A stretch of 32,168 nucleotides of DNA from Amoeboaphelidium occidentale (taxonomy: Eukaryota; Aphelidiomycota; Aphelidea). Under the pieces are notes generated by a model that saw only the letters and a list, made by a program, of their open reading frames with translations, ran no database searches and was not told where the DNA came from. The translations under genes and the position numbers were made by a program. How positions within the stretch are numbered: position 1 is the stretch's first letter; each line of letters begins with the position of its first letter. Positions 19,514-28,817 of this stretch are shown here, piece by piece. Location: positions 1 through 32,168 of the forward strand of contig JALGPX010000123.1 in assembly GCA_023515795.1 (NCBI GenBank), read 5' to 3'.

Positions 19514-20734
19514 ATGGATGGTGTTCCTGTAGAAGAACAAAAGCAGTTGAATGAGCTATTTAATGCGGTTCCTGAAAATGATACTAAGACGGATAATGGG
19601 AAGAAGAGGCGCAAGAGATCGTGGAGGAAGCGGCGTAGAACTGGTTCCATAAGTCCAGCGACTGAGAATTCAACAAAGGAGAATACAAACGAAAGTAACA
19701 CATCACCATCCCAAAAAAGCACAACAGAAGGATCTTCAGCTTGCACGAACGATAAGGCTGTTCAATGTACAGAAAGTGTTCCGCATGCATTCACAGAGTT
19801 ACTAGCAAAACTAGAAGAAACTCTCACGTGTTCTATTTGCGTGGATTTCTTTGCACTTCCGTATACCGTTGAATGTGGTCACGTGTTCTGCTTGACTTGT
19901 CTTCATTCATGGCTCAGTTTTACAATGAAACAGAATGCTTCTGAAGCTAATGAAGGTGGAGATGCTTCTCCCCAAACAGGATCGTGCCCATTGTGTCGTC
20001 ACGAAATATATAAGGAACCTGCGCCATGCCCTTTGACTACTCAAAATCAGATCAAACTTCTACACGAGTTTAAATACAAAGATTCTAAAGACTCATACGA
20101 AGAAAGAGTCAAAAAGGCTGAAGAATTTGTTCAAAAGAACCCAAATCTTTTCAATTTCATTCAACGAAGGCCTCTGTTTGTGGATGATGTTGAGAGATGT
20201 CCTGATTGCTTAACAGAATTAATGCCCGATGGTCAATGTCCAGGATGTGAGCAGTTCTTTCATGTCTCACACGATTCTGATGATGATGATAATTCCGAAG
20301 AGGATTTCACAAATTCAGGTCCTTACTTGGAAAACTTTGTATCTGATGAGGCAAGTGAAAATTCTTGTGTTTTGATGGGAGCTGATGGAATCGAAGTAGA
20401 AATAGTTTCGGATGATTATGGCGTGGGTGATGTCGTTGAAGATTATTTACCACCTGATGAAGATGATGAGAATCTAGATCGCGTATTGCTTGATATTGGG
20501 GACGATGATGACGTTCAACACCCAGATTACGACATTGATGACCACGGAGACTTGGTTGATTTTGTATTGGGTGATGATGATGATATTATTTATGAAACAG
20601 AGTCAAACGGTTCAGATAATGAAAGCATAACTGGAAATACGCAGTCAGATAATCAGTCAGAAGTTTCTGTGCACAACAGCCCTACGGTAAGACGAAGAAG
20701 GGCCATAGTTCACAGTGATAGCGATAGCGAATAG
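19514..20734 (+). CDS. RING-finger protein with long acidic tail (putative E3 ubiquitin ligase)
   Basis: This 406-residue intronless protein has a basic N-terminus (KKRRKRSWRKRRR, about 31-43) that looks like a nuclear signal. A RING finger spans about residues 106-163: CSICVDFF, then CGHVFCLTCLHSW and, after an insert of about 24 residues, CPLCR. A second four-cysteine zinc ribbon (CPDCLTELMPDGQCPGC) lies near 238. From there to the C-terminus the protein is highly acidic, with repeated Asp and Ser/Glu runs and a final basic patch before SDSDSE. RING proteins of this type transfer ubiquitin from an E2. The substrate is unknown; a nuclear or chromatin role is an inference from composition. 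It is convergent with the ankyrin gene, 17 bases apart. Confidence 0.83.
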   Translation: MDGVPVEEQKQLNELFNAVPENDTKTDNGKKRRKRSWRKRRRTGSISPATENSTKENTNESNTSPSQKSTTEGSSACTNDKAVQCTESVPHAFTELLAKLEETLTCSICVDFFALPYTVECGHVFCLTCLHSWLSFTMKQNASEANEGGDASPQTGSCPLCRHEIYKEPAPCPLTTQNQIKLLHEFKYKDSKDSYEERVKKAEEFVQKNPNLFNFIQRRPLFVDDVERCPDCLTELMPDGQCPGCEQFFHVSHDSDDDDNSEEDFTNSGPYLENFVSDEASENSCVLMGADGIEVEIVSDDYGVGDVVEDYLPPDEDDENLDRVLLDIGDDDDVQHPDYDIDDHGDLVDFVLGDDDDIIYETESNGSDNESITGNTQSDNQSEVSVHNSPTVRRRRAIVHSDSDSE

Positions 20735-20751
20735 AATTTTTTATTTGATCT

Positions 20752-21549
20752 TTAGCATATGACTATTTCAAATTGGCTCTGTTCAAAATAATCGCATACT
20801 CTGACAGCATATTGCGTCTTCTGAATGGGAACCAACATACTTGAACTATTCGGAGTCTTGACAACTTTCTTTATCAGACCTGTAATAGGGACATTTAATT
20901 CATGCTGTACTTTGTATAACAACGCTTCGATGGTTTCAGAAACATCAACACGCACACATCCGATTAAAGTATTCTGATCAAAGTCCGCATTGTACACCAA
21001 AAATTCCCGCGTAACCATCATTAAGTCTTCGTCTGCTCTTGAGGGCTTTCTATCGTTCTTCAGAGGTGATAATGCTTCAGACTTTCTTTTGTTAGAATCT
21101 TCGAATTGGTGGTGCTGCGCATTGCTTCCAAGTTGATTAAAAGACCGCGTAAGTGAATTAATGCTACTGCTACTGCTTCGTGCGGTATTTGACTCTGAGA
21201 ATGATATCAAATCTCTCGTCATTGAAGGAAACTGTATGTAACTTGGAACAAAAGGTCCTTCTGGTTGGTCGACATCCATTGGTAAAAAGTCAAATGGTTT
21301 CCGTCCTTGTGTGTCCACTAAATCTGGATTTGCACCATGCTTTAGAAGAAAGTCTACAACATTCCGATGTGCTCGTTTACATGCCCAATGCAACGCAGTC
21401 CTAAAATTGAAGATTTCCTAATTGGAATCGTACCATTTGTTAACAGGATGTTGTGTATTAACGTCGAATCCTTGCATAGTCAACTGTTCAACTACTGATA
21501 GTGTTCCTGTTGCTGATGCTTCGATTAGAATGAAATATCTTGGGTCCAT
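20752..21549 (-). CDS. Ankyrin-repeat protein resembling ANKRD40
   Basis: Exons 21434-21549 and 20752-21400, separated by a 33-nt intron, give 254 residues. The N-terminus holds an ankyrin-like pair: the second repeat is clear (TALHWACKRAHRNVVDFLLKHGANPDLVD). A Ser-rich linker follows. The C-terminal domain (about 150-250: REFLVYNADFDQNTLIGCVRVDVSETIEALLYKVQ) looks ubiquitin-like and resembles the C-terminal part of animal ANKRD40, whose role is poorly defined. The exon junction falls inside the ankyrin region, so only the spliced product shows the full repeat. The start codon is 47 bases from the divergent channel start. Confidence 0.75.
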
Positions 21550-21596
21550 CGCTATGCGGAAAGATTGTTTGACCTCCTGATGTTCTAAAGATCAAA

Positions 21597-23385
21597 ATGG
21601 CAGACGCACACAACTCAGACAAGAAAGACTACACATCTATTCCGATTGATTTAGAAAAGGGCGATGTTGGAGAAGGGTTTACCTCTGATCAAGATCACAC
21701 TGATGATTCTGATACAAAACCGCCAGATGTTCCGTTGAAGGATAATTTCCCTACAGTTCCGTTTTCTGTTGATGAATTGATTAAGAAGTCGTCTCAAGAC
21801 GGAGCAAGGTCAAAGAAGTTGAAGAAGAAGACACCATTGCATTCTAGACAGGGAACTTCTCAGACGCCGAAACCTTTGCAGAATGAACAAGTACCAATGG
21901 TGCCAAAAGCACCTTCTAATCATGATCTTAACAAAGAACCGCCAAAGAGACACAGAAGATCAAGATCATATTCTCAGGCTTTTGCTCAGATTCAAAATCA
22001 GGTGAAACAGATCCACTTGGCTCAAATGCCTAGAACCATGATGAAGAATCTGAATCCAACCAATGTCAAATTCATTGATAGATGCATCAAGCAGGGACGC
22101 GAGATTTGGCCTGGGCATCCTAAGATGAAGGCTTTTATCTATAGCCCTTACTTCTTCTTATACATTATATCCATGTCGCTGATTCAAGCTTTTGTCGCGG
22201 GTATCGCACCGCCTGATTACTATTTGCCAAATGGAATGGATTTAAATGCTGTGATTTCTCTGGTGTTTTTTATTCTTTACATTCTTGAGGTCATTCTTCG
22301 AGTAAGTACTTCTGTGATAATGTTCATATTTTAGATGTACATCAAAGGATTCGATTTCTTTCTATCATTGTACAACTTGGCTGAAGTATCACTGACATTC
22401 ACTGCGTTCATTTTGGATTTCTTGGTGAAAGGAACGTCTTTTGTTCCGATGCTCTTGTCTCTCAGAATTGTATGGTGTATTCAGTAAGTTTGCCATAAGA
22501 TCTCTAATTTGAAGCAAAGTGCCAGGTATGCAGTTCATTGTGGAAGGCATCAAAATTGCAGCACCAAGAATATCAGTGATTCTATTTCCGATATTCATAA
22601 TAATCTACATGTTCGCAGTTATTGCCACGAATTCTTTTGGTCCTGCTTCATTTGATTACCCTTCACCTGATTATTGGAAAAGAACATACAGGTTTACATT
22701 TGATAATGGCACATCTATCACTGTTTCTGGAGCTGGATTGCCGTATGATTACTACGGAAATATACCCACATCAATGTTTACTCTATTTCAGGTTGTCTCA
22801 GGGGATGCTTGGGCAGATCAAATTGCAAGACCTACAATGGCATACAGACCATGGAGTTGGCTCATGTTTATGATTTTTTACGCAGTGTCGAATTTCTTAC
22901 TGCTTAACATATTCACTGGTATAATGGTTGATGCAATACAATCCTATGAGGCAGATCGCAGGTTAAAGAAAGAAATCGAAAAAGAAGAGAAGAGATTAAA
23001 TAATGAAAAAGAACCAAAGATCAAAGGGTCAAAGTCTTTGGAGGATACCAGCAAGATCTTAAAAGATTTTATAACCGAAGAGGATGAGGATGAAGACCCA
23101 ATAGGTTCTCCTGCTCCTTTACGCGACGATAGAAAGGGGAAATCTTCAGATTTCAAATTAAGCAGCAGAGAAACATTTTCATCTGATGAGTTTGGATCTC
23201 AGCAAACAGTTGCTTCTTCACAAGGCCCAAAATACCAAAACCAATCGAAATACGACAGATCCTTACAATTACAAACAAGTTATCTTGTTAAAGAATTACA
23301 AATACTTCGTGAAGAAAACAAGAAGCTTTACACAAAGTTGCTAAACAAGGTTTCAACACTGGAGGATAAACTAGAATCGAAATAG
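21597..23385 (+). CDS. Single-domain (6-TM) voltage-gated-type cation channel
   Basis: Exons 21597-22301, 22335-22483 and 22515-23385 (introns of 33 and 31 nt) encode 574 residues. A 170-residue basic cytosolic N-terminus precedes S1 (about 179-202), S2 (about 218-235), S3, and an S4-like helix (LLSLRIVWCIHKV) with few positive charges. S5 is APRISVILFPIFIIIYMFAV. A pore helix and filter follow, FTLFQVVSGDAWADQI, with Asp382 at the selectivity position, and then S6 (WLMFMIFYAVSNFLLLNIFTGIMVDAI). The C-terminus is acidic and ends in a leucine-rich coiled coil (about 535-574). A single domain implies a tetramer. The form recalls CatSper and single-domain eukaryotic channels rather than the four-domain Cch1 of fungi. 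Ion selectivity cannot be read from sequence; the acidic filter suggests Ca2+ or Na+. Confidence 0.85.
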
Positions 23386-23466
23386 AGAGGATTTTTGAAC
23401 GGTTTAGCCAATCATAGAGGCTATTTTGAGCGAACTCACACATGTGATGATCATTGATACTTCGTG

Positions 23467-24564
23467 ATGTCAAGTCTTCACGCTCTACTTTTTACCTTAC
23501 TTGTCCATGGTGTACTCTCTCAGCTTTCTGTAATTACGTTGACATCACAAAATGTATCACTGTACTTTCCTTCAGTCGTGGCATCATTCGGCGAAGAGCT
23601 GCCCATTGGAGGTTTGCAATTGTCTCTTCTTCCCATCAGACAAGATGCCTGCACAAAAGAGTCTGTCGCAGATGCGATCAAGGACTTGAAACTTACACTT
23701 GATGGTAAGAAAGTTGTAGCACTGATTCCTCGTGGAAATTGCACGTTTGAACAAAAGGTCTATAATGCTCAAGAGAATGGTCTGAACGCAGTGATCATAT
23801 ACGAGACCGAAGGCACTAGAAGTAATGAGACTGACTTCAAGGCCTTTCCCACAGACGTTTCATCATTCACCGGTTTGATCAGGATGAGCCCAAGCAAACT
23901 AGAGGACCAAATCAAGATTGCTGGGATATTTACGTCCATAGACGCTGGTCACATCTTGTTGGATGCATACAATGATAATGTAGCACTGAATAGGGATACA
24001 TTTGTTAAAATACACGCTCTCAACTACAATACACAGAGATCTATACGGTTTGGTTCTAGAAATGGACTCGTCACGGATATGCTCTTGATACTTCTAATAA
24101 GCATTTCATTCTCTAGTGCATGCGGTGTTATAACTATTTTGGCTCTCATGCTCGCGCGTTATCGAATTCATACAGAAAGAGTTCTTACACAAAAGAAGAA
24201 CCGTCTCAGCGAGAATGAATTAGAGGTCTTAAATGTCGTTGTATATGAAAGAAACTCTGTAGATTCATTACACGTCTGTGCTATCTGTTTAGAAGATCTA
24301 AAGCAAGGAGATAAAGTTCGAAACTTACCATGCAAACATTTATTCCACACAGACTGCGTTGATGGTTGGTTCTTAAAAGTACACCGCTCCTGTCCAACGT
24401 GCAGACAGGATGTTGTACCAATGAAGACGATTCAGAAGAGTAGAGATATCACAATTGAATCTTCACCTCAAGCAACAACGCAGCATAATCAACCGGACCT
24501 TCCCAGGATTGAGACAGTTAATGTAAATCGGGAGCAAAGAGGATGTCACTACGCAAATATTTGA
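23467..24564 (+). CDS. PA-TM-RING ubiquitin ligase (RNF13/RNF167-like)
   Basis: This 365-residue single-exon protein starts at the ATG at 23467. A signal peptide (residues 1-19) leads into a protease-associated domain (about 40-155) in the lumen, with VVALIPRGNCTFEQKV as its hallmark. One transmembrane segment (about 203-230) and a cytosolic RING-H2 finger (about 273-316) follow: CAICLEDL, LPCKHLFHTDCVDGWF and CPTCR. This order defines the PA-TM-RING family of endosomal or vacuolar membrane E3 ligases, which include RNF13, RNF167 and yeast Tul1-like sorting factors in a broad sense. Several Asn-X-Ser/Thr sites sit in the lumenal part. AATAAA (24579-24584) abuts the convergent COA4 stop. Confidence 0.9.
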   Translation: MSSLHALLFTLLVHGVLSQLSVITLTSQNVSLYFPSVVASFGEELPIGGLQLSLLPIRQDACTKESVADAIKDLKLTLDGKKVVALIPRGNCTFEQKVYNAQENGLNAVIIYETEGTRSNETDFKAFPTDVSSFTGLIRMSPSKLEDQIKIAGIFTSIDAGHILLDAYNDNVALNRDTFVKIHALNYNTQRSIRFGSRNGLVTDMLLILLISISFSSACGVITILALMLARYRIHTERVLTQKKNRLSENELEVLNVVVYERNSVDSLHVCAICLEDLKQGDKVRNLPCKHLFHTDCVDGWFLKVHRSCPTCRQDVVPMKTIQKSRDITIESSPQATTQHNQPDLPRIETVNVNREQRGCHYANI

Positions 24565-24578
24565 TAGTATCTTTATGA

Positions 24579-24584
24579 AATAAA
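24579..24584 (+). terminator. Probable polyadenylation signal of the PA-TM-RING gene
   Basis: AATAAA lies 14 bases after the stop and immediately before the stop codon of the convergent COA4 gene, so the transcripts' 3' ends must overlap. Confidence 0.5.
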
Positions 24585-24797
24585 CTAATTATCGCTTCTA
24601 TTATCACTGTTCTGAGCTGCATAACACGCCTTGAATTTGTCCATCTCCTCTTTGCACTTTCGCCAGTCCTTGTGCTTATAAAAACATAACTGAAGGGCCT
24701 CGTTCTCATTATAACAACCCGTTTTTCGTATTCTTTCTTCATACTCGTCTACCTCATCGCTGGCATCCGCATGATTCTGTTTCGGCTCCTTTCGCAT
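24585..24797 (-). CDS. COA4: COA4-like twin CX9C protein (cytochrome c oxidase assembly)
   Basis: This 70-residue intronless protein has two Cys-x9-Cys motifs: C-YNENEALQL-C and C-KEEMDKFKA-C, forming the helical hairpin of CHCH proteins. The sequence between them, YKHKDWRKC, matches the HxDWRxC signature of COA4/CHCHD8 (yeast Cmc3). Such proteins are imported into the mitochondrial intermembrane space by Mia40, oxidised there, and help assemble cytochrome c oxidase. The N-terminus is short, acidic and lacks a presequence, as expected for Mia40 clients. Its presence argues for a respiring mitochondrion. The gene lies 50 bases upstream of the FHA gene's stop codon on the same strand. Confidence 0.88.
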   Translation of the reverse strand: MRKEPKQNHADASDEVDEYEERIRKTGCYNENEALQLCFYKHKDWRKCKEEMDKFKACYAAQNSDNRSDN

Positions 24798-24847
24798 TTC
24801 GTCAGAAAAGAAAGATTATCATCAGTTTTAAAGACCTTATCTTAAGT

Positions 24848-26013
24848 TTATTTCTTTTTTGAGAACTTGGCGTACTTTGCTGCCACATTCGTAAAAGAAC
24901 TTGGGAAACCTCTTAAACTTCTATAAAACGCAATGAGTTGTTGATCATGCTTCTTCGCCATGTCCAACAAAGTATCTTTGAGTTCAGGAGTCTCCCACGC
25001 TAAACTTTCAATCAATTGAGCACATTCAGCTGCAGATTTGACATCAACTGGGGCTTTAGCTGCTTGATTAACGACGCTATTAGGATCTTAAAATAATAAG
25101 CTTGTAACCTTTAAGGGATTTACCTTGCATCATTTTTTCGATCGTGTTTGATGGTGAAGTCACATCTGCCAATGTGCTAGATGTTGATAACGGAGTGGTT
25201 TTGATCAAAGTGATCGCAGTGGTGTCAGCTCTTCCTAGTGTAGAGGCTGTGCTAAGAGAACTTCCAGGAAATAACATCTGACTGTTTGGCCTTGAGTGCT
25301 CGTGATGATCAGACTGGCCTCGAGATCTTGCTTGAGCTTCCTTCTTCTGTTGAACCTTTTCTTTTAGTTTCTTCAAAGGATTCGACAAGTCTGCAGTCAA
25401 GTTGTTCCAAATGGTATTGAACTCGTCATCTACGATAGCTTTGACATCATTTTCATTTGCAACATCACTACACATACGCGTTATAAGTCGACTAGCGATA
25501 TTTGAAACTTACACGTATCCATCTTCTGCTTCAACTGGTGCCGGAGCTGCTTCTGCTTCATAACCAGGTGGTAACTTCAATCTCATGAAAACACATAAAT
25601 GAACAGCTACAAGTAAATCTAATAAAGCCAGGATGTTCTACCTCCGTTTTGACTGTAATCTTCACCAAGTTTTATCAAATCTCCATCATGCAGTTCAAAC
25701 GGTCTAGACTCCATCCCCTGGTGACTCAATCTTTCTCCATTAAGAAATGTCCCGCTAGAGCTTTTAGTATCTTGCACGTAAAACTAGCAAAGATAAGATT
25801 CGTTCCAAGATCGAAAAGTACTTTGTTGTTCTCAAACCATAACTTTGCATGGTTACGACTGACAACCTTAGAGTTGAAACGAAGGAAAGTTGCAGTCTGT
25901 GGTTCTTGATTCTCCATAAGTCGACCAAGTGATACTGGTTGAGATAGTATCACGACCTTCTTTCCTTGAAAGCTGCCGTTCTCTGGAGATAAAGTGATTG
26001 TGACTTTCTCCAT
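24848..26013 (-). CDS. FHA-domain protein of SLMAP/Far10-Vps64 type
   Basis: Five exons (25822-26013, 25642-25783, 25513-25606, 25124-25467, 24848-25086) with introns of 38, 35, 45 and 37 nt give 336 residues in consistent phase. Residues about 25-125 form an FHA domain, which binds phosphothreonine: VSLGRL, SRNHAKLWFENNK, then across the junction FYVQDTKSSSGTFLNGERLS and ELHDGDLIKLGEDYSQNG, ending in LCVFMRLKLPPGY. This matches the SLMAP/Far9-Far10/Vps64 group, which are STRIPAK complex members. Unlike SLMAP and Far10, it has no C-terminal transmembrane segment. The tail is a short coil, a Ser/Thr-rich linker and a helical end with Lys. STRIPAK membership is inferred from the FHA type only. 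Confidence 0.8.
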
Positions 26014-26192
26014 TTATCAGGAATACTCTAACAGGTAAGAGATGAGGGAGTGATCGTAAGACCGTACGTTAATCAGACGGTAGCTGAGACAAGAATACTA
26101 CGACAAGAAAAGCGAGGGCGAATTGAGTTGAAGGTTTGATGAGATCTATTTTTAGAATCTGTGTCCAACTTTTTTTTCACAAGCACCATATA
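26014..26192. promoter_or_regulatory. Divergent promoter between the FHA gene and the RasGEF gene
   Basis: These 179 bases separate the two start codons. A short pyrimidine-rich stretch ending CACAAG (about 26168-26182) precedes the RasGEF ATG. I see no other distinct motif. Confidence 0.45.
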
Positions 26193-28754
26193 ATGGATAT
26201 CTTTGAAGTATTGAAGAAGAAAGACGCTTCTCAACTATCTGCGTTCTTGGCAAAAGGTGGCAACCCAACCCAGACAAGATCAGATGGTTTGACCGCTCTA
26301 CACTTTGCTGCTACACTTGGATCAGTTGATTGCTTGGAAATACTATTGAAACAGTTCAACGTTGAAGTAGACTGCTCTGATAACGACGGTAATACTCCTC
26401 TGCATCTTGCCGCAAAAGCTGGCGATATTGAAGCGGTGAAGACATTACTATACTACGGTGCTGACGCTGCTGCAACTAACACGACCGGAAAGAAGCCTAT
26501 TGATCTAACGCAGAACAATGATGTTAAGCTACTTCTCACTGTTGAGACTCAACAAGGTAGCAACATCCAAAAAGTTCGTTCCGAGATCATCAAGAACATT
26601 GAAGCAGAATTGCCGGATGATATTCAGTTGCTAAAGGGTTTCTCGATTGATTTATTGCTGACCAACCAAATGTTCCAAGAAAGATGCAAAGAGACTTTGC
26701 ACCAACTTATTGAAGAAAAACACGTTGCTCTACACAAGTACAGACTCTTGGAAAATGCTGCTGGTATTCGAGATAGGGAAACAAGTGTCAATTTCCTGTC
26801 TCAACTTCAGTACTTGCAATTGGAAAATGAACAGCAAGCTGCAACTATCGCGTATTTGAAAATCCAGAATCGTATGTTGGAGACTTCTGTTACTCAACAA
26901 GAAGAGTATTACAGGAAAAACTTGGGCGAAATGGGAGACCAGCACGCAAAGGAATTAAAAATCTTATCAGACAGAATCGCTGAAATCGAAGTCAAGTTTA
27001 TGGAAGAGCAGAAAAGTTTGTCTACTGAAATCAGTAACTTAAGGACAGAGAATGCTGATTTGAGAAGCAAGCAGTTGATCGCTAAAGGTATGACAAGTGA
27101 CGCTCAATTCTTACTGAACGTCCAAACAGAAAACAACCAGTTGCAGCAAAGAGTTAAAGAATTGCAAGCTGAAAAAATTGCATTGAGCGAGAAACTAAAG
27201 AGCACTGACCAATTGAAAGTTCTTCATGAACAAGAATTGTTGAAGTCAAGAAATGATATGAACATTCTTCGCAAAGTCATGCAGGACGAAATGACAAAGG
27301 TATTGACAGAGGCTAGAGCTGAAGCCGATGAGAGAGACGAAAGTTCAGGTCAAATCATTTTCGTTCGCGGCGAGAATGGAAGCAAACAAATCAAAGCTGC
27401 CACTGCTGAGAAATTGGTTGAACGTTTAACTGATCCTTCAACCTATGATAGTCAATTCCAAGCAGCATTCTTGTTAACTTTCAGGTCTTTCTGTGATACT
27501 TCCATGTTCTTGACCTTGTTACTCAAGAGATTCAAGGAAACTTTGGTTGAATCTAGTCCTTCAATATCTTCTGTCAATTCTGGCCAGTCTCCTGTGCAGC
27601 TGCGTGTCTGCAACACTGTCAAAATCTGGATTGAACAGTATTGGTTTGATTTCCAAGATAACAAGGCTTTGTTGGATCAATTAAATGAGTTTATTGATTA
27701 CGTTAAGAAACAGAATGAAAAACTAGCCAATGTCTTGAAAATCCCTCTTAACAGAAAGGTTAGTATTTACAATAATTTAATATTGATGTTTTAGTTGGCT
27801 GGAAGAGATGATCAACAAGTTGTACCAGAAAAGAAGAACAATGCTCCTAGGCCAAAACCTATTCTGCCTAAAGCGATTGCCAAGAAAAGCATTGCTTCTC
27901 CTGAGGGTGTACAGAGCAGCAATCCTTCATTGAATTTGAAGAATGACAGGCCAACATCAATCTCAAATTGGGGAGGATTTAACTTTGGAAAGTTAAGATT
28001 GAATGACGACAGAGTTGATGATTTGAAGTTGAAGTTTAATGATCTGGAGCCTTTGGAACTTGCTCGTCAGATAACTCTTATTGAGTATGAGCTTTTCACT
28101 GCTATTAAACCAACCGAGTTTTTGGACCAGGCATGGATAAAGGAAGAAAAGGAAATTAAAGCTCCAAACATTTGCAACATGACAAAATGGTCTAACCATA
28201 TCACTCACTGGGTTGTGACTGAGGTTGTTACACAGAAAGACAATGTCAAGAACAGAGCAGCCATTTTCGAGCGTTTCATTCAATTGGCTCAACATTTGGA
28301 AAAGATGAACAACTTCAACGGTGTAAAAGAAATTTTGGCTGGTTTGCAATCATCTGCTGTTTACAGATTAAGAAAGACCAAGGAAGCAATCAACAGCAAA
28401 TACTTGAAGATATTTGAAGACTTGCTAAAATTAACAAGTAGCGATTTGAACTTCAAGACCTTGCGTGCAAAAGTCCATGCGTCAGATCCTCCATTGATTC
28501 CATTTCCAGGTGTTTACCAAGGAGACTTGGTGTTCTTAGATACTTGTAGCAGAAGCAAGTTAGAGAATGGTTTGATCAACTTCTTGAAGTATCAAAAGAT
28601 TGCGAGCTATATCTTGGAATTACAAGTTTACCAACAGACTCCATACAACTTTGAGCCTGTTCCTGAAATGGGAGAGTACTTGAAGAACTATGTCACATTG
28701 AATGAAAATGAGGCATACAATGATTCATTGGCTTGTGAACCTCGTGGACAGTAA
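26193..28754 (+). CDS. Ras guanine-nucleotide exchange factor with ankyrin repeats and coiled coil
   Basis: Exons 26193-27758 and 27795-28754, joined by a 36-nt intron, give 841 residues. Ankyrin repeats occupy about residues 10-115 (GLTALHFAATLGSVDCLEILL and GNTPLHLAAKAGDIEAVKTLL). A long coiled coil runs from about 170 to 370. A RasGEF N-terminal (REM) domain follows at about 385-520, then a Pro/Lys/Ser linker. The CDC25-type catalytic domain fills about 605-830: ELARQITLIEYELF, a central ERFIQLAQHLEKMNNFNGVKEI spread over the helical hairpin, and GVYQGDLVFLDT. It should load GTP on a Ras-type GTPase. Ankyrin plus coiled coil plus RasGEF is not the yeast Cdc25 layout. The start at 26193 is chosen; an in-frame ATG at 26139 would add 18 residues. 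AATAAA at 28769-28774 follows. Confidence 0.9.
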
Positions 28755-28768
28755 ACTATAAAAGCGCT

Positions 28769-28774
28769 AATAAA
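28769..28774 (+). terminator. Probable polyadenylation signal of the RasGEF gene
   Basis: AATAAA lies 14 bases after the RasGEF stop, in the 63-base gap before the convergent demethylase stop. Confidence 0.45.
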
Positions 28775-28817
28775 GGATAAAATCAAAAGTATATTCACAG
28801 CAACGAAATCAATAAGC

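Noticed and set aside
21180-21404. Plus-strand frame within the ankyrin gene
   Set aside because: It is antisense to ankyrin repeats that read clearly on the minus strand.
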